In this document: positions 6,677 to 14,914 of the stretch, in pieces
Layout of the letters: every line of letters begins with the position of its first letter
Position numbering within the stretch: position 1 is the first letter of the stretch
Source: Eggerthella sp. CAG:368
GTDB taxonomy: Bacteria > Actinomycetota > Coriobacteriia > Coriobacteriales > Eggerthellaceae
Direction: 5' to 3'
DNA length: 24,510 nucleotides
NCBI GenBank assembly: GCA_000434775.1
Contig: FR895491.1
Coordinates: 26,820-51,329, forward strand
Translations under genes and position numbers: made by a program
Notes under the pieces: generated by a model
Databases searched by the model: none
Told to the model about the DNA's origin: nothing
Seen by the model: the letters and a program-made list of their open reading frames with translations, nothing else

Positions 6677-8905
6677 TTATTCTTTGGTCTTTTTTGGAGG
6701 TGTACTTGTTTTGTCTTCCGGAAGTGTCTTAGGTACTCCTTTGAGTTTTGCTTTGGGTTCATCTTTGGGCTTTGCCGACAGACGAGCCTTGGGCTTTGCC
6801 TCGGTTTCAGTTCCTTCCTTCTTTTCCTGAGAAGGTAAGTAAGATCTGGTGTTGCGTAATCCAAAACCAATGGTGCTTGCGTTATGCAAGAACGAGGAAG
6901 CTTGCGGAGTGATAACGCCTGTAATGCCAAGAGCAAGCAAGCCAGAATTAAAGCACATAACATTTTTAAACGACGAGGTTAAACGCTCAGTCAGTCCTTC
7001 GCTTAAAATGCGTAAGTTAATCAGCGAGCGTAAATTGGTGTCAGAAAGAACGATGTCTGCTACTTCTTTCGCAATATCTGAGCCTTGACCCATAGCAAGA
7101 CCAACATCAGCCAAGTTAAGCGCAGGGGAATCATTAATTCCGTCGCCTACCATAGCAATAGTTCGTCCTTCTGCTTTAAGTTTCTTGAGGTACTCGTATT
7201 TGTCTTCAGGAAGTAAATCGGCACCAAATTCATCAATGCCAGCTTCTTGAGCAATACGCTCGGCGGTTTTGTAGGTGTCTCCCGTAAGCATAACTACATG
7301 TTTGATGCCCATGTCTTTAAGCTCGGTAATCACTTCTGCAACATTTGGTTTAAGCGGATCATGAACGCCCAAAACGCCAACAATTTCTCCGTCAACCGCA
7401 AGATAAAGAGGTGATAATCCCTGCATTTTTTCCTGAACGCGCGCCAGGGCATCTTCAGGGATATGAGCTCCCTCGTCATCGATAACGAAGTGAGCAGAAC
7501 CAATCAAAACTCTCTTGCCTTCAAGCGAAGAAACAAGGCCGTGAGCAACAATGTATTCAACTTCAGCATGGCGCTCACGATGTTTCAGATCACGCTCTTC
7601 GGCGCCTCGTACGACCGCGCGAGCAACAGGGTGCGGGAAGTGTTCTTCAAGGCACGCCGCCAAACGAAGAACTTCATCTTCAGACCAGCCATCGGTGGTA
7701 AGAACGGTGGCGAGCTCAGGCGTTGCTTCGGTGAGTGTGCCTGTTTTATCGAACACAATGGTGTCAGCTTTAGCGAATGCTTCAAAGTATTTGGCGCCTT
7801 TAACCATCATGCCCGCACGCGCTGCATTGCTCATTGCCGTCATAACAGCAAGAGAACCAGTGAGCTTGAGTGCACAGGAATAGTCAACCATCAAAGCGGC
7901 CGAGGTCTTAACAAGGCTGCGGGTGGTAAGCGCAACAATGCCTGCCAAAAGGAAGTTCCAAGGAACAATTCGGTCGGCCATTTTTTCCATGCGAGATTGG
8001 CCTTCTGATTTGAGGGAGTCGGCGGTTTCGACCAAATTCACAATAGAGCGAAGTTTGGTTGTATTTGCATCTTGCTTTACGCGAACAAGAATTTCCCCTT
8101 CTTCAACAACCGTGCCTGCGAAAACGTCATCGCCAACGGTACGTTCAACCGCTAAAGGCTCGCCTGTAAGTGTTGCCTGGTTAACCATTGCAACACCTTT
8201 TTCAATCACGCCATCAATACAAATTGACATACCCGTACGTACCGCAACTAAATCTCCTGCAACAAGTGAAGTGGTGGGAACGCAAGTTTCGGTATCGCCT
8301 TCAACTTTTTGTGCTTTGTCGGGAACATCGAGCAATGAGTTGATGAGTTCGTTTTCGGAAACTGCCTTAGTGTAGTCTTCTAAAGTTTCACCAATACGAA
8401 GCAAGAACATGGTCTCGCCAGCGGTTTTTGGCTGCCTCTTTACGAACGAGATGCCAATTGCTGCCGCATCTAGAACGGGAACGGTAAGTTTGCCACGCAT
8501 AAGCGCACGTAATCCTTCACGAAGGAAGGGCCAAAAACGTATAGCCGTCAAAATGGTTCTGATGGGGGTTGGTAAAAACCATCGGCGTGCGTAGTGTCCA
8601 CCGATAATCATCGCTAAGTCCATAAAGAGGGCATTGGTGCGTGGAGCGAGGTCAACCGTATAGGTTGAACGAACCTGCTCAATCGCTTCTGCATCGATTG
8701 TCGTTAGAGAATCGAGGGCTTTTTTGCGCATAGCCGGCTCATAGGTGACCGCCATCTGCCCAATTCGTCCGTAAATTTTTACTGACGTAATGTAAGGAAG
8801 AGACGATGCAACCTTTAACAAAGAATCGTAATCGGCCTGAGGAACAGGGCCAGCAAGCTTTATGCGGGAACGCCCAGGGATTTCGCTAATGATTGAGAAA
8901 TCCAT
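6677..8905 (-). CDS. P1B-type heavy-metal-translocating ATPase (CtpC-like context)
   Basis: A 742-residue membrane pump expected to export a transition metal using ATP. Seen: an N-terminal HMA-like fold without a CxxC metal site (1-55); actuator motif TLTGE (245-249); transmembrane motif DYSCALK (341-347), where P1B pumps normally have CPx; phosphorylation motif DKTGTLT (D386); the P1B marker His-Pro at 425-426; TGD (541-543); GDGIND (587-592); and LHNAST near the end of the last membrane helix (673-678). The C-terminus after about 692 is a Lys/Pro/Glu-rich cytoplasmic tail of some 50 residues. It is preceded 14 bases upstream by a small membrane protein gene, with a GGAAGG ribosome site between them. 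The SC motif instead of CPC makes the metal uncertain; Mn or Zn is plausible by analogy with CtpC, which is inference. P1B family membership is firm. Confidence 0.9.
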   Translation of the reverse strand: MDFSIISEIPGRSRIKLAGPVPQADYDSLLKVASSLPYITSVKIYGRIGQMAVTYEPAMRKKALDSLTTIDAEAIEQVRSTYTVDLAPRTNALFMDLAMIIGGHYARRWFLPTPIRTILTAIRFWPFLREGLRALMRGKLTVPVLDAAAIGISFVKRQPKTAGETMFLLRIGETLEDYTKAVSENELINSLLDVPDKAQKVEGDTETCVPTTSLVAGDLVAVRTGMSICIDGVIEKGVAMVNQATLTGEPLAVERTVGDDVFAGTVVEEGEILVRVKQDANTTKLRSIVNLVETADSLKSEGQSRMEKMADRIVPWNFLLAGIVALTTRSLVKTSAALMVDYSCALKLTGSLAVMTAMSNAARAGMMVKGAKYFEAFAKADTIVFDKTGTLTEATPELATVLTTDGWSEDEVLRLAACLEEHFPHPVARAVVRGAEERDLKHRERHAEVEYIVAHGLVSSLEGKRVLIGSAHFVIDDEGAHIPEDALARVQEKMQGLSPLYLAVDGEIVGVLGVHDPLKPNVAEVITELKDMGIKHVVMLTGDTYKTAERIAQEAGIDEFGADLLPEDKYEYLKKLKAEGRTIAMVGDGINDSPALNLADVGLAMGQGSDIAKEVADIVLSDTNLRSLINLRILSEGLTERLTSSFKNVMCFNSGLLALGITGVITPQASSFLHNASTIGFGLRNTRSYLPSQEKKEGTETEAKPKARLSAKPKDEPKAKLKGVPKTLPEDKTSTPPKKTKE

Positions 8906-8919
8906 AGGTCAGACCTTCC

Positions 8920-9201
8920 TTACTCGGCACCTTCTGCTTTTTCGGCTTCTTCGATTTCCTCTTCAACAGTCTCTTCTTCAGTAGCTTCGCCTTCGGTGAG
9001 ATAGGTTGCTTCTGCAACGATGTCGTCAACCTGAGCTTTTGCTTCTTCTACGATGTCCTGATATGCATTGCGAGCGCGAAGACCACAAGCAACACCTTGA
9101 ACATAGCATTTCTTAGCTGGTTCGCTGGTAAGCGCTTTTACGCCAAGGGTTCCAAGAAGAAATCCTGCGCCAACGAGTAATGATCCTTTTTTCGTATCCA
9201 T
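8920..9201 (-). CDS. small membrane-anchored Ala/Glu-rich protein, probable partner of the P-type ATPase (DUF6110-like)
   Basis: A 93-residue protein with a single N-terminal hydrophobic helix (about 6-24, glycine-rich), a short basic stretch with two cysteines (C32, C39), a helical Ala/Glu/Asp segment, and a strongly acidic C-terminus (about 70-93, mostly Glu). It resembles what I recall as the DUF6110 family, found next to P-type ATPases. The layout also matches mycobacterial DUF1490/PacL1, which sits beside CtpC: one membrane helix, then an Ala/Glu segment, then a metal-binding end. The sequence here lacks the His/Asp-rich end of PacL1. It is first in a two-gene operon, with AGGAAGG eight bases before the ATG at 9201. 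A role as metallochaperone or scaffold for the pump is inferred from context. Confidence 0.75.
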   Translation of the reverse strand: MDTKKGSLLVGAGFLLGTLGVKALTSEPAKKCYVQGVACGLRARNAYQDIVEEAKAQVDDIVAEATYLTEGEATEEETVEEEIEEAEKAEGAE

Positions 9202-9223
9202 AACAACACCTTCCTGTCGTCTA

Positions 9224-9272
9224 TTAACGCCCTTGCTTGTATTGGCTTATCTAGGGCTAATAAGGGCGTTAA
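9224..9272. promoter_or_regulatory. inverted repeat upstream of the DUF6110-like/ATPase operon, putative operator
   Basis: Perfect 11-bp arms ttaacgccctt (9224-9234) and aagggcgttaa (9262-9272), with a nested cttat/ataag pair inside. It sits 23-71 bases before the minus-strand ATG at 9201, where a promoter is expected, so it could bind a metal-responsive repressor. No regulator gene is adjacent. Confidence 0.5.
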
Positions 9273-9412
9273 ACTGCATTTTGGCTCTTGACAAGCACAG
9301 ATCACCAGATGTTAGCTGAAACAATTGCAAGTTCGCTACAGCTAATACTCTCTGATAGGCACAAGTTTACCACAGATAACAATTCCTTGAACGGATGCTT
9401 CAATTGGCCTGT

Positions 9413-9444
9413 TTCCTGTGATATGTTAGCTATGGCTAACATCT
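9413..9444 (+). promoter_or_regulatory. extended -10 promoter overlapped by a palindrome, upstream of the ABC exporter
   Basis: TGATATGTT fits an extended -10 (TGn plus a -10 hexamer at about 9422-9427). It is overlapped by a perfect 8-bp palindrome, atgttagc (9423-9430) and gctaacat (9435-9442). The half-site agatgttagc recurs at 9307-9316 as an inverted partner of 9435-9444. This fits a repressor site that blocks the promoter or forms a loop. Confidence 0.5.
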
Positions 9445-9459
9445 GAAAGGAATACGAGC

Positions 9460-10293
9460 ATGAACAGAGAAAATAAAGAAAACGACGTTTCTGGGGCGGG
9501 TGTGCAGGTACAAGTGTCAAGGCAGGCTCAGTCCGCAATACTACTCGAACAGGCTCGGCCTATGAAAGATACACCGTCTTCGCCACAGGCAGAAGTTTTT
9601 CTGCGCGTTGAAGGACTAGGAAAAGGATACGGCGAAGGTGACGCTCGCGTTGAGGTTCTTCGCAATATTGATGTCTCCTTGTCAAAAGGAGAAATGAGCG
9701 TTTTGCTGGGACCGTCTGGTTCGGGTAAGTCCACTTTTTTGAACATTATTGGAGGACTTGAAAGCGCCGATGAGGGAAGGATCGTCATAGATAGGTATGA
9801 GTTAACCAAGCTTTCCTCAAAGAAGATAGGGGAATACCGTCGTAACGAATTGGGATTCGTTTTTCAGTTCTACAATTTGGTACCTGATTTAACCATTAAG
9901 GAAAACATTGAAGTGTGTGCTCACCTTGGCAAAAATCCTCTTTCGACCAAAGATCTTTTGGGATCATTGGGGCTGTGGGATCACCGCAACAAATTCCCTC
10001 GTCAGGTTTCAGGTGGTCAACAACAGCGTTGCGCCATTGGCAGGGCTTTGGTGAAAAATCCCCGTCTGCTGTTATGTGATGAACCAACGGGTGCGCTTGA
10101 CTACAAAACTTCAAAAGAGATTCTTGCACTCATTGAACAGGTGAATAAAGAATACGGATGCACGGTGGTTATCGTTACCCACAATGATGCTATTAAAAAC
10201 ATGGCAACACGTATTCTTCGTTTACATGATGGGTGTCTTATTGAAAACTCCATCAATTCAGAACCTATCCCTGCTGAGCAACTTGAATGGTAG
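9460..10293 (+). CDS. ABC transporter ATP-binding protein (MacB/LolD type)
   Basis: A 277-residue cytoplasmic ATPase that would power the FtsX-type permease encoded next. Seen: Walker A GPSGSGKS at 84-91, Q-loop glutamine at 136 (VFQF), signature VSGGQQQR at 183-190, Walker B LLLCDEP at 203-209, and H-loop histidine 241 (THND). The MacB-type wording GGLESADEGR after Walker A is typical. The first 45 residues, before the conserved FLRVEGLGKGYG, are polar and unmatched to the family; a shorter start at M35 is possible. The ATG at 9460 has an AAAGGA site about eight bases upstream. The stop lies 11 bases before the permease ATG. Such pairs export peptides, lipids or antimicrobials or act in resistance; substrate unknown. 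Confidence 0.92.
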   Translation: MNRENKENDVSGAGVQVQVSRQAQSAILLEQARPMKDTPSSPQAEVFLRVEGLGKGYGEGDARVEVLRNIDVSLSKGEMSVLLGPSGSGKSTFLNIIGGLESADEGRIVIDRYELTKLSSKKIGEYRRNELGFVFQFYNLVPDLTIKENIEVCAHLGKNPLSTKDLLGSLGLWDHRNKFPRQVSGGQQQRCAIGRALVKNPRLLLCDEPTGALDYKTSKEILALIEQVNKEYGCTVVIVTHNDAIKNMATRILRLHDGCLIENSINSEPIPAEQLEW

Positions 10294-10304
10294 GTGTTTT
10301 CACT

Positions 10305-12749
10305 ATGGGAACTCTCTTACGACGCTTTCCGCGCGATTTGCGGAATAACTTGGGAAAGTATTTAGGTATCTTTCTTTTGCTGGTGGTTTCGATCGCGCTG
10401 GTTGCAGGTTTTCTTTCAGCTGCTTCAAGTATTTCAAAAATTATTGAAGATATGCCCGATAAATACACTATCGAAGATGGACAATTTAGCACTTCGTTCA
10501 AGGCGAATGATAAAGCTATAGATGCTGTTGAGGAGTTAGGTTGCACAGTATACGAATCGTTCAATATGGATTTACCTGCGGTAAAGTCGAAGAGCGATTC
10601 CTCGGAGGAAACTGATTTCACTCTTCGAACATATAACAATCGAACCGAGGTAAACCTTGCGGCATATTGCGAGGGGAATCAACCTTCTGCAAGTGATGAA
10701 ATTGCAGTTGATCGTGTTTTTGCATCGAATGCAGGAATATCGGTTGGTGACACTATTGAGGTTGCTGGGAAAACTATGACTGTTTCGGGCATTATGACTA
10801 TGCCCGATTATCAGGCACTATTCGAGAAAAATTCAGACTTCGTATTCAATGCTCTTACCTTTACTGTTGCAGAGGTTTCGCCCGAAGTCTTCGATGATTT
10901 CGCTCAGGACAACTCTGTTACCTATACGTACTCGTTTGTAACGGATAATCACTCAATGGCGCTATCTGATCGTGTTGATATGGAGAAAGACATAGTTGCC
11001 GCCTTGTCTGATAATAACGTTGCCATAAGTAGCTTGATTGATTCATCAAACAATCAGGGCATTGGGTATCCAGCTGATGACATCGAGGGAGACTCTTCCA
11101 TGTGGGAGACCCTCATGTTTCTTCTAATTATTATTATGGCGTTCGTTTTCGTGGTACTCACTTCGGCAACTATTGAAGAGGAAAGTTCAGTTATTGGCAC
11201 GCTGATGTCGATGGGATTCAAGAAGGGTGAAATTCTGCTGCACTATATGGCACTGCCAACCTTTGTTGGTTTGTTGGGTGCGGTATTTGGTAATGTGCTG
11301 GGCTACACCCTGATGGCGGACCCTATGAAAGATCTGTACTACAACAGCTATAGCCTTCCTCCGTACGCTGCCACCTGGGATTGGTATGTGTTTATCATCA
11401 CCACGGTAGTCCCTGTTGTTTTACTGATTGTTATTACCTTTATTGGACTGCTTCGCAAGTTGCGTTTTAGCCCCCTTCAGTTTTTGCGTCATGAGCTCGG
11501 TCGAGGTGGTACTCGCCGTGGAGTAAAGCTTCCTTCATTCTTGGGGTTTTCCTCTCGTTTCAGAATTAGGGTGTTTTTACGCAATCTTCCGCATTTTGCA
11601 ACGCTGTTTGTGGGCGTTGGGTTTGCGAGCATGTTGCTTCTGTTTGGTTTGAGTGTCATGCCAACCATGGACAATTATGCTAATTCGCTTAAAAACACCA
11701 TGGTGGCGCAGTATCAGTACACACTAAAGTCACCGCTGGAGCTCAACGGAACCGATGATCAACGTGACGCCTACGCTGCGGCAGAAAAACTCACAGAAAC
11801 AGAAGACCTTTCTGATTTACCTCTAGCCGAATTGATGGATCTTATGAGTAAGGCATCCACGATTGATGAGGATGCAACGCCTATCAATACCTTGCCGAAT
11901 GATCAAGGGGTAATCGATCAGGCGGAAAAGTACGCAGTGTACTCGCTTAAAATTGATCGTCCTGGAGATGCTGGTCAGGAAGAAGTGACCGTGTATGGCA
12001 TTGAAGACGATTCGCGCTATTTTAACAAGGATGTTTCTAATGGTAAAACGGTAGTTGGTTTTGGATTGGCAGACAAACTTGGTCTTGATACGGGTGAAAC
12101 ATACAAGTTCTTTGATGAGTATACTGACAAAACGTATCAGCTTACGGTTGATGATATTGAAGGCGAAGAAACTGCCATGTGTGTTTGGCTGAGCCTTGAT
12201 TCCTTTAACGAAATGTTTGATAACGATAGCGACTATTTCAATGCGTATGCTTCCAACAAGCCTTTAGATATTGAGGGTGCCTATTTAGCGAGTGAACTAA
12301 CGCCTGCCGATATGGATAAGATTGGCAATCAGATGACGAATTCTATGGGCGACATGATGAACATGCTTGTTGCGGTATCGGTCATGATTTACTTGATTTT
12401 AATGTATCTTCTAACCAAGACAGTAATCGATCGCAGTGCCCGTTCTATTTCATACATGAAGGTGTTTGGATATCGTAACGGAGAAATCGACCGACTCTAT
12501 CTTACGCCTATCACGGTAACGGTTGTTGTTTCGCTGGTTGCAACTATTCCAATTTTGATTGCTGCTTTGACGGCGCTTTTTAAGTCAATGTTGATGGATA
12601 TGAACGGGAACATCCCTATTTATGTTCCCCTTTCTGCGATGGCGACGGTCGTGATTGTGGGATTCTTGGTCTACTTAGTGGTGGCTTTCCTGCACGCGCG
12701 ATCTATTAAAAAGGTTCCGCTGTCGTTGGCATTAAAGGTTCAGGAGTAA
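10305..12749 (+). CDS. FtsX/MacB-type ABC transporter permease
   Basis: An 814-residue membrane protein. N-terminus MGTLLRRFPRDLRNN followed by the first membrane helix (about 17-37) is typical of two-domain FtsX permeases. A large extracytoplasmic domain (about 40-260) follows, then a block of helices (about 268-410), a second extracytoplasmic domain (about 465-680, rich in acidic residues) and a final helix block (about 690-805). I start at the ATG at 10305, preceded by a TAGGTG site; an alternative ATG at 10287 overlaps the ATPase gene and adds six residues. A conserved FtsX segment, ESSVIGTLMSMGFKKGEI, precedes the second helix group, and SYMKVFGYRNGEI marks the second. It ends inside its own terminator hairpin. 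Together with the ATPase it is a mechanotransmission-type exporter, possibly under control of the convergent two-component pair. Confidence 0.9.
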   Translation: MGTLLRRFPRDLRNNLGKYLGIFLLLVVSIALVAGFLSAASSISKIIEDMPDKYTIEDGQFSTSFKANDKAIDAVEELGCTVYESFNMDLPAVKSKSDSSEETDFTLRTYNNRTEVNLAAYCEGNQPSASDEIAVDRVFASNAGISVGDTIEVAGKTMTVSGIMTMPDYQALFEKNSDFVFNALTFTVAEVSPEVFDDFAQDNSVTYTYSFVTDNHSMALSDRVDMEKDIVAALSDNNVAISSLIDSSNNQGIGYPADDIEGDSSMWETLMFLLIIIMAFVFVVLTSATIEEESSVIGTLMSMGFKKGEILLHYMALPTFVGLLGAVFGNVLGYTLMADPMKDLYYNSYSLPPYAATWDWYVFIITTVVPVVLLIVITFIGLLRKLRFSPLQFLRHELGRGGTRRGVKLPSFLGFSSRFRIRVFLRNLPHFATLFVGVGFASMLLLFGLSVMPTMDNYANSLKNTMVAQYQYTLKSPLELNGTDDQRDAYAAAEKLTETEDLSDLPLAELMDLMSKASTIDEDATPINTLPNDQGVIDQAEKYAVYSLKIDRPGDAGQEEVTVYGIEDDSRYFNKDVSNGKTVVGFGLADKLGLDTGETYKFFDEYTDKTYQLTVDDIEGEETAMCVWLSLDSFNEMFDNDSDYFNAYASNKPLDIEGAYLASELTPADMDKIGNQMTNSMGDMMNMLVAVSVMIYLILMYLLTKTVIDRSARSISYMKVFGYRNGEIDRLYLTPITVTVVVSLVATIPILIAALTALFKSMLMDMNGNIPIYVPLSAMATVVIVGFLVYLVVAFLHARSIKKVPLSLALKVQE

Positions 12750-12765
12750 TTCCTGAACCTTTTTT
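12734..12765 (+). terminator. Rho-independent terminator of the ABC exporter operon
   Basis: Perfect 12-bp arms aaaggttcagga (12734-12745) and tcctgaaccttt (12751-12762), 5-base loop, then T6 at 12760-12765. The left arm lies in the last codons of the permease gene. Confidence 0.88.
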
Positions 12766-12867
12766 CCGCATATCGAAGGTGTTCAGGTCTTTTGAATCCA
12801 TTAATTTCGAATAAAGAACGAGCAAGCTTTAACTTCCTGTACCAACGGTTGCGCCTGAGTTTTAACC

Positions 12868-13998
12868 TTACTTTTTCGGAAGGCGTATTGCGATAGTTGT
12901 TCCTGTGCGACCGCTTTTTTCTACCCATACGTCACCGTTATGAAGGTCGGCAATTTCCCAAACAAGCGACATTCCAAGACCGACGCCACCAAGCTCTCTA
13001 TTACGTGAACCGTCAACTCTGAAGAACGGTTGAAAGATATTTCGCTTATGCTCTTCAGGAATGCCGAATCCCGTGTCGATAACATGTATTAGGAGTTGTT
13101 GCTCGTCCTGTGCAATGGCAACAGTTACCGTCCCGCTTTCGCGATTAAACTTGATAGCGTTTTCTGTTAGGTTGAACAGCATCCGATACAGTAAGGTGTC
13201 GCTACCTGTGATGGACCCGTTTCCTTCGAGTGAAAGTGAGATTTTGCGGCGTTCCGCTTGGGTGGTAAGGTCTGCGAAAATTTCCTCTACCATAGGGCCG
13301 ATTTCTATGAAGTCATTTCGTTCAACTGCCTCAAGATTACTCATTTCTAAGAGCGTTTTTATTGTTTGCGAAAGCCGTTCGTTCTGCTCTTTCAAAGCCC
13401 TTAAAAAATCGGAATATTCTTTGGAAAGATGCGGATGCTCATCAGTGAAAAGCTCAATCTGTGCTTGCATTGAAGCGACAGGCGTTCGGAGTTCATGGGC
13501 GGCGTTTCCACTGAATTGTTTTTGTGCAGTGAAAGCGTTGTCTAGTCGTTCGAGCATTTGATTGAATGAATGGCTAAGTTGATGAAACTCAGGTACGGCG
13601 TTTTCGTCGATTCTGACGTCTGCGAGATTGTGTAGTTGTACAGTTTCAACCTGATTGGCAAATGTTTTGAGAGGCTTTAATGCTTGCCCGCTTACAAACC
13701 ATGTCAGAATTCCACTTAAAAGAGCAACCGCCGCCGTGATGAACCAGGTTGACATGCAGAATTCTTCTTGCGCATTGGCTACTACAATAGTGACTGCGTC
13801 ACTGCAGCTCGCCGATAGAGGATCGAAATATTCCGCACGTTCGGTTTCTGTAAATTCGGAATCAAGGATGAAGTTGCCAATCGAATCCATATATAGCATG
13901 CCCGATGAGCACAACAAGAGCTTCATCGCAACGCAAGTGAGTCCAATTAGGACTGTTGTCATAAGAGTGATTCGCCATTGGAGGGATAGTTTCTTCAC
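12868..13998 (-). CDS. sensor histidine kinase (HAMP-HisKA-HATPase)
   Basis: A 376-residue membrane kinase. Start is GTG at 13998, overlapping the regulator's stop (GTGA). Seen: membrane helix 1 (about 8-28), a short extracytoplasmic loop (about 29-84), helix 2 (about 85-105), a HAMP region, phospho-acceptor H168 in NAAHELRTP, N-box N276-N280, G1 box DTGFGIP (308-314) and G2 box GGVGLGMS (337-344). It ends with IRLPKK and is full length. The loop carries two cysteines (C65, C81), and C30 with Met34, Met37 and Met82 lies near its membrane edges, so redox or metal sensing is conceivable. It phosphorylates the OmpR-type regulator encoded just upstream. Candidate targets are the convergent ABC exporter and the divergent methionine-sulfoxide gene set; sequence alone does not decide. 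Confidence 0.92.
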   Translation of the reverse strand: MKKLSLQWRITLMTTVLIGLTCVAMKLLLCSSGMLYMDSIGNFILDSEFTETERAEYFDPLSASCSDAVTIVVANAQEEFCMSTWFITAAVALLSGILTWFVSGQALKPLKTFANQVETVQLHNLADVRIDENAVPEFHQLSHSFNQMLERLDNAFTAQKQFSGNAAHELRTPVASMQAQIELFTDEHPHLSKEYSDFLRALKEQNERLSQTIKTLLEMSNLEAVERNDFIEIGPMVEEIFADLTTQAERRKISLSLEGNGSITGSDTLLYRMLFNLTENAIKFNRESGTVTVAIAQDEQQLLIHVIDTGFGIPEEHKRNIFQPFFRVDGSRNRELGGVGLGMSLVWEIADLHNGDVWVEKSGRTGTTIAIRLPKK

Positions 13999-14672
13999 TG
14001 CACTTCTTTCTCTATGAGGTATCCTTCGCCAATTTTGTTTCGAATGGGGTCAAAACCAAGCGATTCTCGAAGTTTTTTACGAAGGGCTGAAATGTGAACT
14101 CTGATGGAATTACTGAATACATCAACGCTGTTGTCCCATACATGCTCGATCAGCTCTTCTTGACTAACGGGTCGTCCTTGGTTTGCCAATAAGTACTCAA
14201 GAATTCCTGTTTCTTTTCTTGTTAAGGAAAGCTCTTTATTTTCTGCTTTGGCGATTCGTGAACGTGTGTCGAATGTCAATGCGCCACACGTTAGAAGAAC
14301 GTCTTGTTGGATAAACTGACGCAGCGTCAAGCTACGGATACGCGCTTCGAGTTCTGCGAGATGAAATGGTTTTGAGAGATAGTCGTTGGCTCCTAGGTCA
14401 AGACCTTCCACCTTATCTGATACTTCGCTTCTTGCAGATAAAATGAGTACACGAGTGTCTCGATCGGTTTGGCGAAGCTGCTTAAGAACGCTCAATCCAT
14501 CTACTTTCGGAAGATTCAAATCGAGGACAACCAGGTCATATTTTTCTGTTCCGAGCAATTCGAGTGCTCGCTCGCCGTCAAAACAGAAATCTACGCTGTA
14601 GGCAAGTCGCTTGAGGCTTTTGACAATCGTTTCGCATAGGGTGCGTTCGTCTTCTACTACCAAAAGATGCAT
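13995..14672 (-). CDS. OmpR/PhoB-family response regulator
   Basis: A 225-residue DNA-binding regulator. The ATG at 14672 begins MHLLVVEDE and is preceded by GGGAGG at four bases; a longer in-frame start at 14783 adds 37 residues without family similarity and was rejected. Receiver domain: acidic pair E7/D8, phospho-acceptor D51 in LVVLDLNLP, S79, and K101 in LSKPF. The C-terminal winged helix (about 125-225) shows LTRKETGILEYLL, an RVHISALRKKL recognition helix and GEGYLIE. The gene is first in a two-gene operon with its kinase and faces a 440-base divergent intergenic region shared with the Msr gene set. Family and role are firm; the regulon is unknown. Confidence 0.93.
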   Translation of the reverse strand: MHLLVVEDERTLCETIVKSLKRLAYSVDFCFDGERALELLGTEKYDLVVLDLNLPKVDGLSVLKQLRQTDRDTRVLILSARSEVSDKVEGLDLGANDYLSKPFHLAELEARIRSLTLRQFIQQDVLLTCGALTFDTRSRIAKAENKELSLTRKETGILEYLLANQGRPVSQEELIEHVWDNSVDVFSNSIRVHISALRKKLRESLGFDPIRNKIGEGYLIEKEVQ

Positions 14673-14676
14673 ATGG

Positions 14677-14682
14677 CCTCCC
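14677..14682 (-). promoter_or_regulatory. ribosome-binding site deciding the response-regulator start
   Basis: GGGAGG on the minus strand, four bases before the ATG at 14672. It supports the short N-terminus that begins directly with the receiver domain. Confidence 0.6.
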
Positions 14683-14870
14683 TTTGGTGGATATGGCGTT
14701 ACTGCTGCCTCGGGGTAGGCGGGAGAACCCAGACAATACCCTCCGGTTCCGTTGTCCGGTTCAGATATAACTTTGCAGGTCAACTTTGCGCAAGAGCCAT
14801 GCGCTCAAAAACGCAAAGAGTGCGAAGTTCCGTCCCAAAACAGTTCCTGTCTCTAATTATTTCAAAGCAA

Positions 14871-14914
14871 CATAAAGTTTGCGTTAAGTTTCACCTCTTA
14901 ACAAGGACTTTATG
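14871..14914. repeat. nested inverted repeats in the divergent control region
   Basis: Outer arms cataaagt (14871-14878) and actttatg (14907-14914) enclose inner arms gttaag (14883-14888) and cttaac (14897-14902). The pattern suggests regulator half-sites or a structured leader. Confidence 0.55.

Noticed and set aside
12740..12928. 62-codon minus-strand frame rich in Arg and Lys after the ABC permease
   Set aside because: It overlaps the exporter's terminator and the 3' end of the kinase gene, has no ribosome site and resembles no family.
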